64,000 nucleotides of DNA from Heterocephalus glaber (taxonomy: Eukaryota > Chordata > Mammalia > Rodentia > Bathyergidae). The stretch spans positions 28,122,947 through 28,186,946 of the forward strand of contig NW_004624747.1 in assembly GCF_000247695.1 (NCBI RefSeq), given 5' to 3'. Of this stretch, positions 22,301-34,300 are shown one piece after another (the first letter of the stretch is position 1; each line of letters opens with the position of its first letter). The translations under genes and the position numbers were made by a program. Below the pieces are notes generated by a model, which made no database searches, had not been told where the DNA came from, and was given only the letters and a program-made list of their open reading frames with translations.

Positions 22301-25300
22301 ATACTGGAACATGGCTGTATGCTATTTCTGCCTATCTTTTAATATTTAGGAAAACATACAGATTCCTTTCCAAGTACGCAGGGCTTGGAGTAAGGGGTCC
22401 AGTAGTCACCTCTTGGCTTCCCGCAGGCTGCTGGCTCAGCTGCTCATCCAGCTTCTGCTGCAGGACCTGGAGCTGGGTCCGGGCCTCTGCCAGGTCCACC
22501 TGGAACTGTGCTATCTCCTGGGAGTGTTTCCGCTCCTGAATCCTGACATTAGAAAAGGTAAGAATGAAATGACAGCATCTTCCCAGCTTGCCTTCCACTC
22601 TGGATATGGCCTGTGGATTGCAGCCATCCTGGTGAGCTCCAGACTGCTCACTTCAGGCTGCAGATGGTGCTGGATGCTTGTAATACTCCCCTGACCCTGC
22701 AAATCCCTCTGGAAGACAAGCTCTGTCCACACCATTCAGGGTACAGTGCTGACCACCCATTCACAGATCACATAGTGAGCAGAGGACACCAGGGCTGCAG
22801 TGTACATGGCCATGCCCCAGTGTGTCTGAGTTGATGCTATGCTATTGTGGAGCTACAAGGACCTCTTGGTGCCCGGGACACAGTCTAACAGTGAGTGCTC
22901 ATATAGCTCCCTGTCCCAGGGAGGAAGAGCAAGGCAGGAACGCACCAGGGGAATGAGGCTTCCTGGGATGAGAGTCAGGTAATGGCTCCCTTGATTGATC
23001 CCTTAAGCAATTTGGTAAAAGCTAAGTGATTCGAAAGCGGGAGACCCTGGCAGCTTGGCCTCTACCATATCACTGCACTGGGCAGGTGGCTGCCCCATCC
23101 CCTCTGGGTTGCCACATGGCCCATCACTCACTGCAGCTCATCAGCCTCGGCCTGCAGTGTCTGCACCAGGTGCTCCTTGGCCTGCAGCTCCTTCTTCACC
23201 TCACTCAGCTCCATGGTGGCTGCCTTGAAGTGCCGGCGATTATGGCCAGCTTCCACCCTGGCAGCAGCCACCTATAATGAAGGAGGAAGCTGGCATTACC
23301 CACACATGAGGTGCTCTGTGGGGCACCTGAGGCTTGACGGGCAATAAGCACCAGCAGGCAGAGCTGCTCCCAATCCAACACGAGTTCCCCAAAGAACTGA
23401 GGGTGCCTGCCACGATGCTCAGCATGCAGCAAGCAAACAGGATGCAGTTGCTAGTGTCCGCTGAATGAACACATTAATTCTTGACTGTCAAGATATCTCC
23501 ATCTTTCTATTTTATTCATGTATTCTGAGAGCAATTTACCTTCCCATCATACTGTCAAGTCTATCATGTAACTAGTCTCCTTTCTGAAATTTTAATATTT
23601 TTCAGACCTAACAGATTCTGTCAAGATTTCTAAGAGGAAAGCAAATTCTTGAAAGTATCCAAAAAATGTAATGGGTGAGGCTGAGGCAGGAGGATCATTA
23701 GTTTGACGCCAGCCTGAGCTAAACCCAGTTTCAAAAAATCTAAAAAATTGGGCCAGGGATTTAGTTCAGTGGTTCTACCGCCTGCCTCACAAGCACAAGG
23801 TCCTGAGTTCGATCCCTGGTACCAAAACAACAAACAAACCTAAAAAACAAACAAACCAATAAAAAAGAAAAAGAGAGATCAATTTTTAATAATTTAGTTT
23901 CCTTGTCTAATGGCACTAACATGCACTTTATTTAAAAGAACTCTTACAAATCATTAAAACAACAACCCCAGGTGGGGGTATGCATAGCATAGCTCAGTGG
24001 TAGAGTACTTGCCCCGCAAGCACAAAGCCCTGGGTTAAATCCCCAGCATCACAAAAGAAAAAGAACACAACTCGAATGGAAGATACTGACAGTATTGTCA
24101 CTAGGTGGAGATGTGAGATGATCTAACTCTCATCTTTGTGCTTTTTAAAATGCTTAACCACTGTGTACTATTGTTAAATCAGGGTAAGCCTAAATGCATT
24201 TACAGGAAAAAATAAGCAAAATTCACAAGTCTTCTAAAAAAAGAAAGAAATCAAAGTCACATACACGTCATTTACTTCCCCCAGCACTTTTATTTATAAA
24301 TTGTCTTTTTTTCTTTTTTTGTAGTACTGGTTTAGGGCCTTGTGCATGCTAGGCATGTGTTCTACCATTACATCCCCAGCCCTTTTTACGGTTTGTTTTT
24401 TTTTTTTGGTACTGGGGCTCGAACTCGGGACCTTATGCTTGCAAGGCAGGCACTGGAACCACTGAGCTAAATCCCCGGCCCCCATTTTATGTTTTTTAAT
24501 TTGGGACAGGATCTTGCTAAGTTGCCTAGGCTGGCCTTGAATTTTCATTCCTCCTGCCTTGGTCTCTTGAATAGTTGGTGTTACAGGCATGTGCAACCAC
24601 ATCTGGCTATTTATGCCTTCTTTTAAGTTAAGAATAAACTTTCAGCAGGAAGCTCAGGTTCCAATGGTGAAGAAAAAAGCCCGGGCCAGAGGAGGTCGCC
24701 ATCAGCTTCTGCACAAAGGGGTGCAAGTGGCATCTTTCTTGTCTGCACATCACCCACATGGGCAGTGTGTGTCTAAATCAGCACTGCAGGACATGGATAC
24801 CTGTTCCTAACAGAGACTAATATGCTCAGTCCATCCCCCTTAGGACATAACTGTGTAGCCATCTAATATGATGCCACCTTGCAGCCTGTCACCATCACAC
24901 AGCATGGACAACACTGAGCCCCAGAAGGAGCAGAGTGGGAAAGGTGCCTCCCAGGCCCCTGCGGGCTGTGGGTGGGCAGCTGGCCACGCACCTGCTTCTT
25001 GAGGCTGCTCACTTCTGCCTTCTCTCTCTCCAGTGAGGCTTGCAAGGCCTGGACAAGCTGCTTCATCTGGCGATCCTCTTCCTCTTTACGCTGCAAAACT
25101 GCCTGCACCTAGACCACATTGCAGAAGGATGGCAAGGAGGCACCATTGCAAGAAACTGGCAGAGCCCACAGTGGGTGCCGTGCAGGAAGCCCCGCAGGCT
25201 GAGCACACGCACCACAGGACATTACGGAGAGGAACAGTGAAGAGAGCCCCTGCTATGGCAGCAGGCATCTGAGGTCACGGGGTACAGTCACATGGTCCCA

Positions 25301-28300
25301 GTGACACATGTATGTTGGGGTACAAACACAAACGTCATCATGTGTGGCAGTAGAGAATGGGAGTGGTGGGAAGAAGGGTAAAGAAAATACTCTCTGGAAG
25401 GGGTAAGGGGGCACAATGTGGCCCTCTCTGAAGACTCCCAGAAGTCCCAGCCATCCCTCAGGCCACAAAGCAGATGTGGAACCCAGGAGCTAAGAACAGT
25501 CTGGGTTAGACCCAGTTCTGACCTGTGTGAGGACAAAGGTGAATATCCACTGCCCCTGTGACTGCCTAGGACTGGAGGACAGCCTGCCTGCCCTGCCAGG
25601 ATCACCATGCAAAAGGAATGAATGATCTCTGGTTTCACATTCAGAACTCCCCACTTTACCCCTGCAGCTCAGAGATCTAGGCTTGCGAGTTAACCAGACT
25701 CCCCAAGCTCTTGTTTGTTTCTCCCTAAGACAAGGAGGTCATGTTCCCGTGAGTGCTCACAGTGACATGATGTGTGCAACACTGATAGTGTACTAGGCCC
25801 ACCAGCTCTCATTACCCTGGCACCTGAGTCTAAATACCTGCAGATTCAGCTGGACCAGGTCAGCTTCCCTCTTGGCTAGCGCTGTCTCTAAGACGCTGTT
25901 GTGCTCCCGCAGGGCTGCATTGGACTGTCCAAGGCCTGTGAGTCTCCCTCTCTCATGTTCCAACTCAAGAGCCAACTTCTTATTTGACTCCTCAAGGCGC
26001 TTTATCTTCTTTCTGAAGCCTCTGGACTCTTGAAGCTAAAACGTCAAAGTGACTGAAATGACCTGTTGTGCTACATGGAATCACTGTGCTCCCAGAAACA
26101 GGAGGGTGGTTTTCAGCAGGAAACAGCTGGCAGTAGAGCCAGCACACATTGCCCTCGATCCATGACTGAGGCTGCAGGGGCTATGGCAGCTACTCTCCAG
26201 GGACCATAGCTTCCCGGGAAGAGGGTGCAGGGACTGTGCAGCCAGCGGAGCCACTGCACAGATGAACATGAACTGGGCTGACCTCAGCAACACATTTCAA
26301 GATGAGACAGATTGCTGAATGAAGCAGGCAGCCCTGGAGGGACAGATGGCCCCCTGGAACTCCTGGTGGAGGGGCCAGGGGCTACCATGGCTCAGTGACA
26401 GCATCGAGCTGCAGTACATGCCACCTGAAGCTAGAATTGCTTCTCACTCTGAGTTCTTTTAAAGGTTCAAGTTAGAGTTTGTAACCAAAGCCTTCTAACC
26501 AAGTAGAAGTTTCCAGTACGAATCCCAGTGACCATTCCACTGGATATAAATGGCTGACAATGTCGCAACCCTCCATAGAGTGTGGGGGACAGTCTGGCCT
26601 GCCTCTGTGCTCTGTGCTGGGTACAGCTCGGGGTTACCTCGTCCTCCAGCTCTAGCACCTTCTCCCGGGACTCCTCCAGCTCCTGGCTCGTCATGGCAAT
26701 CACCTCCTGAAGCTCCTTCTCCAGCATCAGCTTGCTGTGGCCAATGCTCTGCAGTTCCACCTCCAGTGCCTGGATCCTCTCCTACAGTAGATGGCGCAGT
26801 GTGGCTGGTCATCAACCCATGACAGGTCCTCACCCCAAGCCTCCCATGAAACTCTGGCCCTGAAGCTGCCTGGCCTCGTGCCAGTCATGCTCTCACACAC
26901 TTCTTCTCGCGAAAGGGTCTGAGGTCACCAACCACAGCATTCATACACTATGACACAGACAGGTACCACCCACACAGACAACAGATCATCCCATTAAACA
27001 GTAAATGCTCTGGGAAAACAGAAAAAAAGTCTAACCAGCAGTAAGGGCTCTGTGGTGTGTGAGCTGCACTCTGGATCACGAACATAACACACACTTGTTC
27101 ATACACGCAGGCACATGTTCACACGTGGGCAGATGTGCACACACTACACACATGCTTACACATGCCAGACACACTTGCTGCCACCATGGTGGAGGTCCTG
27201 TTCTGAACACGCTTCTGGTTCCACTCAACTACTTCCTGAGGAAGGTTCTAACCCCTACCTGCTCTGATTTCCTCTGACTGAGGATCAAAGACACATGGTA
27301 ACACTACAGACCAAACCCATGACTGTCAGCTGCAGGTTCCAGCTGATCCAAAGGAGTAAAGAAGAGAGATTTTAAAGTAATAAGAAACATGACAATTGAA
27401 TAGATGCTCTCTCAGGATTTTCTTGCCATACTTAGGGATTGAACCCAGGGCCTTGTACATGGTAGGCAAGTGCTCCACTACTGAGTTACATCCTTTACTT
27501 TCTTTTATTCTAAGGCAGGGTCTTGCTAAACACCCGAGGCTGGCCTCACAGTTGAGATCCTCTTGCCACAGTCTCTCAAGGAGTCGGGATCACAGGTGTG
27601 CCCCACCATACACAGCACCCTTGATATTTTATAGTCACTAAGGGGGAGGAGTATTTACTCAATTGAACAAGAAAGCACCATGTTATGATATAGTCTCTTC
27701 CAACTCATGAACTCTTTAAGTGGACAGGAGACAGGAAAATTTCACATGAGAAATGCAATGATAAGCCGGCATGGCAGCACATGCCTATGATCCTAGCACT
27801 CTGAAGCTGAGGCAGGAGAATTACCATGAGTTCACACAGTGAGTTTAAGGCTAGTGAGACCTTGTCTCAAACAATAAAACAAAAACAAAAAAAGAATAAC
27901 AATTTTTTAAAAAAGAAAAAGAAATACAATGATAAAGAAATGTAACCAGTATAATTCAAACAAATTCACTCCGGAAAAATTTAACCCCTTCTAGTAAAAG
28001 TAGAAAACAGTAAGCTTCAAAGCTGGCAAGGATGAGAGGACTGTGAGCTTCTGCATGTGAAGACTACGGGGTTCTGCAGGTGCCCATCTCTCGCCAGCAA
28101 GGCTGGCACAGGTACACCGGGGCCCCCATAAGCACCGGCTTCCCCTTGACCCCAGGGCCTCCATCCTCCCCAGGACATGGCCCTGCTGTTCATCCCAGCA
28201 GATGGAAGCAGGGGGTTCCTTGCACACAGTGCTACGCGCAGGAGGGGCAGCTCCAGTCACGGCCCCAGCCCAGTCCCCTTCTGAGGCTCCTTCTCCCCAC

Positions 28301-31300
28301 CCAACCTCCTGCACCTCACTCTGATCTCAACGCCGCCCCTCCCCATGGAGCCCAAATCTGCCCACTCCGTTGTCCTCTTCTACTGCCCTTGGTGGCCTGT
28401 TTCCTGTCCTGCTCTTTCCACTTCTGGACCACTGTGGCAGAATCAGTGCTGCCTCTTGCCTGTCTCTCCCATCTCAGGGTCCTAACCCACTGCCTGCTGG
28501 TGCCCAATACAGGACAGGAGGAGCCCCACAGGTAGCTGTCTGGGCTTCATTATCAGCAAGGCCAAGCCCAAGCTCCTTCCACCTAAAATGCCCTCTTTGC
28601 CTCTCCAGGGCATCCTCCTCCTGCCAAACACTGGCCCAGCCCCACTGTACCCGTACCCCTCCCTCGCTCAGCCACTCCTCTGTCCACACTCCAGGACCCT
28701 GGGCTGCATGGCCAGAGCAGAGTGCAGGGCAGGTCCTACTTGTGCCTCGCAGCCAGAGCACAGTTTCTCCAGACCATGGAGGCTTCTCGGTGAAAACAGT
28801 TCCCCACTACACACTGCTGAGGGATGACGAGGCTATGGGTACTGTGCACAAGTCACTAACGATACCTGTGTATTTCAAAGAAATGCTACCCACACTTTTC
28901 AGTTCTACCAGCTTTAAAAATTCTCTTTTAGATGGGTTTAGGGGGAGAAAATGTTTATAAAACATCTTTGCCCTACACTCAAAGAGTCTCCATGGCTCTG
29001 GGAGAGCGAGGTGGGGTTTACCTACATGTAGGACAGGGTCACTGTCACTGCTGGTGCTCTGGGCTCTGAGCTGGCTCAGCTCCATGTCTGCAGCCTCTTT
29101 GGCAGCCAGAGCCTCTTGCAAGCGGCGGCTGAGGATGCTCACAGCATTCTCGTAGGCCTTGTGCTTGGTCTTCATCTCCTTCTGGGCACTGGTCAGATCT
29201 GAGCCCAGCTGCTTCATCTTCTGCTTCTGCTCTGTGATGGCCCTGGGACATGAAGGAGACACAGAGGAGGCGGCTGACCTCCAATGCCGTTGCCCAGTTT
29301 CCTGGCCTTCCTGCCCAGTGCTAAGGGCTAGTGAATGGCATCCTGTTCACCCTCAAGGGCTGGGCGGGGCTTAGACCCAAGCTTAGCCCAATCCCGATTA
29401 CTGCCCCAGCCTGGCTGCCAAGGGGAGCATGAGGGCAGGCAGCAGGTGAGTACTGTCCTGGAGGCCCTGGGAGGTGAAGGAACACGCATGGCAGGGACCT
29501 CTGGAAGCCACAGAGGAAGCAAGAGCTTCAGGAGTTTGAGTCATGTCTGCTAGACCTGCCCTCCTCCTGGAGCAGTTCTGAAATGACCTGGTAAGGGCAG
29601 GGTAACAGCCCGCTCCTACCTAACAGAAGTGCACCCAGCATTCTTCCTGATAGTCAGCAGGAAATCCCACAACTAGGCTCATTAGGGAATCAGCCAAAAG
29701 AGACAAGCAGCACAGGCCATGGTATGTAGGTAAAAAGCCTCAAAGGCTATCTGCACATGTGTGCACATGTGTGCACAAGTACACACGTATGTGCCTGTGA
29801 AGGCTTGTGTTCAGGATTATGTGAGCACAAAATGAGGTATAGGAGGAATACCACTGTGTTGCCCTTGGTGAGAGAGCAGGAGCTGCAGGATGTTGCTGTA
29901 AGTATGTGGCACAAAAAGCTGAAAGAAAAGAGAAAGGAACGGGAGTGTCTGGGCTGGGGTGTGTCTCATGGTAGAGACTGCTTAGCAAGCACAAGGCTCT
30001 GGGGCGGATCCCTAGCACCATCAAAAATAATTTTAAAAGGTAGCTCTTGTTAAAGGATGCATGAGTAAACCAGCTTAGGAACTCCAGGACTATTTTGTAG
30101 AAAAAGCAAGTGCTCAGTATTGGTGGAGCTTTAAACTTGGACCTGAATGCCCTCAGCTACCTCTCCAGAGGCAGAGTTAGTCCTCATTGAGGGCATCACC
30201 CACAACCACAGACACGCTGTGTGCAGACTCACTTTTTGGCCTCTTGCTGCAGTGCTTCTATTTGCTCCTTCAGTGCCTCGTTGGCCTCTGTAAGAGTGAC
30301 CATCTGCTCTTTGTCAAACTGCAAAGACTTCAAAGAAAAAAAGGCCTGTGAGAAGTGCAAAGCCACTTGCTGCAGATGTCTGCCTTTGACAAATGAAAGT
30401 TTGTAGAGTTCCCATTACTGTGTCTGGAGCATGAGCAGTATGGTGAGGAAGGGTAGGTTGGCAGGAAATTCACTTTCCTTGTGTACCTGCCTGGATTCCC
30501 CAGGGCCCTCCTAGGCCTCACTGCAAACCGCTGAATGATGGGCATCTGTCCCCTCCCTTTGCCGGACATTTTGGTCCTTTCTATGTTGTGAATCTCATGG
30601 AGACCCACAGGGTTCTGCATGCACTCTGCCCTAGACCTGGGCCACCCTCCAACTGCTCCCTGCACACAGGAAACCCCGCCCCACACATTTCAGGCAGACC
30701 TGCAGGTATGTCTCCATCTCGTCTCGCTCCTTCTGTGCTGACTGGAGGTGCTCCTCAAGGTCAGCCATCTGCTGGTGGGCCAGGGACACTTCCTTCTGCA
30801 AGCGAGAGTACTCCACCTCCACGGCCCTCTTCCCTCCCTGCAGCCTGAGCAGCTCCTGCCTCAGCTCCTTCATCTCCAGGTCCAGTCGCTTTTTTGTGGC
30901 CTTCAGCTCACTAATGAGCTCGTCTTTAGAGGTGGTATCCCGCCGGTAGGCCTCCACCATCACCTGCACACAACACTGCTAGAGTTGGTGCCCAGTGGGG
31001 GCTTACCAGGGGCATGACAGCTTAAAACAACTCATTTACCGGGGCTGGGGATTTAGCTCAGTGGTGCCATGCCTGCCCTGCAAGCCAAAGGTCCTGAATT
31101 CAATCCCTGGTCCCCCCCAAAAAACAAAAACAAAACAAAACAAAAAAACCAACTCATTTACCATTCAGCTAGAGCATAACATTTGAGCTAAAGACAATGT
31201 ATTTCACCCAGTGTAAGACACTACCCACTGAGGTATCCCACTGCTCTGCACTAGGAGAGGCAGCATCCTAGTGACCTGGGCCTTACAGGGGGCGAGGGCC

Positions 31301-34300
31301 CTTGTCCATCTGAGGGACCTTGGCTGCATGGCTGCAAGGTTCTCCCTTACAGGCCAGTAAGTGACAAACCAAAACACCACTTAAATAAAGCACAGCTTCC
31401 TCTCACAGCCTCCTGGGGCACCTGGGCGGGCCCCTGTGAGGAGTGTGAATCAGAGGCATCCTCCATAGGAAACACTGCTTCCACACACAGAATCTGTGTC
31501 TCATGTCTTCCGGGGACACTAATCTGTTGTAATGTTGGACCGCGGCAAGCACTTTTCAAAGATACTTCACATGACAGACAACAACCTGCACACAACGTTC
31601 AACACACATGGCTCTCTGGAGTGACAGTAACAGGGTGCTGTGACAAACACCACAGTGGTAAGTGCCTCGCATGGCCCACACGGGGACATGCTGACCTCAC
31701 AGACTGTGACAGGACGTGTGGAGGATCTGGATCTTTCCATCCTTCTGAATGATTTCATTCTACCAAAGCCAACAGACCACAAAGGGCTGCATCTGACACG
31801 TGTTTCACTTGAGAAAACTATGTCCTACCTTCTGCTGAAGGAACTGCTCCTTCACCTTCTGTGTCTGCTTTCTCAGGGAGGCCGCCTCCTGTTGCAGGTG
31901 CTCCACCTACGGGACGGGTTTGCACATAGGTGGCCTCAGGGGTCTAGGAGGCCTGTGCTCTGGCAGCACAAAGAGGAAACCCCATGCAGGCCAGTAGTCC
32001 AGGTGCGCAGGCAGGACACAGCCCCACATCCTTTTTCCTCACCCCATAACAGCACCAAGATGGGGGAGTGAGGAGGGGTGTGGAGGGAGCGTTCTGGACT
32101 AGATATCCACAGCCCTCCCTGGAATGGCCAGTGGGCCATGCATCTGCTGCAACTTCTCTGGTCAGGTCCTGCAGCACAAAAGCAGCCACAAACACTATGT
32201 AGAGAACAGTGAGGCTGAGCTCCAGAGAACCTCAGCATGCAGGGGCCCCAGGCCCTGCAGCCTCCCACCTAAAGGGTCAGAGAGCTCACCAAGCTACACC
32301 CAACCACATGGAGATGCTTCTGAAGAAGCCACGTGACACGAGGGCCCTCGTGGCACATAGCAAGAAAGGCACAGGTCCACATCAAATGACAGTCATGCTG
32401 CGATGTGACAGCCCCCCGAAGCCATCACAGTGAAACGTTGTTCACCACGCAGCAGCTGGTCTGGGTCAGTGCATCTGCCTGGGTCACTGTCCTGAAGATG
32501 CGGTCAGTGTGCCTGAATGGGTCGCTGTCCTGGGGTGTGGAGGTCACTGTGCTCATCTTGTTCACTGTCCTGGGGGTGTGGGGGTCAGTGTGCCCACCTG
32601 GGTCACCATTCTAGGGGTGTAGGGTCAGCGTGCGTGTGTCTGGGTCACTGTCCTGGAGGTATGGGGTCAGCACATCTGTCCCAGTTAGGGAAGAGGCTGT
32701 TTCTGTTTTCTCCTTTGAGACTAGAACATGTTCCACAGGAGCATGTGATCACTTGGGCCCAGTGAGGAATGAACATTCTTTCCTGCAATATGGAGGTGGC
32801 TCTAAGCTTCTCCATCAGGAACTATCCACGAAGGACCAAGGCACCAGTTGTTCCAGATACATCATTTATCCCCTGTAAGCATCCTTGTCACGTTCCCCTG
32901 ACCCTGTGCAGTTCCACAGAAAAGGCAGAAGAAAGGGACCCAGGCCAAAGGCAGCCCGTGTGGACAGGGCAGTCTCAGGGATGCCCAAGGATGAGCATCC
33001 ATGCCAGTGAGGGCCACAGGGACTGATACCCAGCAGGCTGGAGGCTGGGGAACAGTCATATTTCTTCATTAGGCTGCCTCTGGTTCTCAGGTCAGGAAGA
33101 GACTTCAGAATTAGAAAGACAGTAGCTCAGGGTGAAAGTAACACCACCCTGCTACCTTCCATCTCATTAGGAAAAGCATCATAACTCAAGGGCACCTGCA
33201 ACCAGCTTTGTCAGTAACAATGCAGGTAAAATGCTGATATGATCAACACTGTCTAGTGCTAGCCCAGGTCTCCCTAACCAAGATACGAATCAGTAGAGAA
33301 CCCTGATGACCCTTCTAAATGAACACCCCAAAGGAAACAGATCAGAGCCCCTCTTACACTTGACCCTGTGGAGGGAGATGTAAGGGCTGAGCCATTCCCT
33401 AATGTTAATTTTACTTCCTGCACATCCTTCTTCACTCTGTCCAGATTTTAAAAATACATTTGCCTACACCCAACTGTGTTGCACTATTAGCTGACTGGTT
33501 CCTGCCAGGTATGACCTGCTGCCAGGCTGTGGTCTCAGTACTGGGATCCCAGGGTGGCTGACAGGTCCTCCCTGCCCCTCCCTGTGCCCTATCTCACCTC
33601 AAGAAACTAAGTTTCTTATAGCTCCTCCCTAGGCTCAGGTCCATATCCTCAGCAGACAGAAGATGGTATTTCTTGGCAGATGACTTTTAAAAGCCCTAAA
33701 CCAAACTCAGGCTCCCAGTTCTGTGTTTTTCTCATCCAGAAGCCTAGGTGGAGCTGGGGCAGAGCATGAGCCACTGGGGCCCCTGCCCTACAGAATTCTC
33801 CCACATGCATGGGAGGATGATCACAACATGGTGTTGCCCCGGTTACCTGGCTGGACTTGACAGCCAACTCTTGTCTCAGCTGCTCTAAAAGTCCTGATGT
33901 CTCCTCAGTACCTTCTTCCAAGCGCCTCGCTTCCCTATCAAGCTCCTCCTTGCCACTCCTGGCTGCCTGCAGAGCCACCTCCAAGACAATCTTCTCGTTC
34001 TGCAGGAAGCGGACCGTGTCCTCCCTGACAGCAGCCTCCCCTTGCAGCTCCTCCAGCTGTGCCTGTAGCTCATTGTATCGGGTGTGAAGGTCTTCTAGGG
34101 ACTGTTCCCGAGCCTGCAGGGCCTCCTGCGCCAAGGTGAGCTGTTTCGCCAGGCCCAAGTGCTCCTGCTGCAGCGCCACGAGCTGCTGGTCTCGCTGCTG
34201 CTGAGTCAGCTTCACCTGCAAACAGAAGTAAGTTCACCCTGCTGTCCTCACCCCTGCATTGACAAGTTTTTCCCTGTTCAGGATCTAAATAACTTCGATG

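Larger units (their letters stand above)
23272..24991 (-). other. GOLGA3: GOLGA3 intron 18
   Basis: Holds several SINEs: B1 remnant about 23675-23745, young ID-like 23750-23827, classic ID-like 23966-24062, and a B1+ID dimer 24308-24608 with a young SINE inside. The remaining 23280-23640, 24063-24300 and 24610-24990 show no gene. Confidence 0.75.
26782..29025 (-). other. GOLGA3: GOLGA3 intron 15
   Basis: Contains an AC-rich low-complexity stretch (27090-27180), a B1+ID dimer (27420-27625, minus) and a B1 (27765-27885, plus). The GC-rich unique block 28020-28800 has open frames on both strands, but none carries recognisable protein sequence or splice-flanked conserved exons. I see no gene in it. 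Confidence 0.7.

Noticed and set aside
28020..28960. GC-rich block in intron 15 with overlapping frames on both strands
   Set aside because: No conserved motif, and GOLGA3 exons 15 and 16 join exactly in phase without it.
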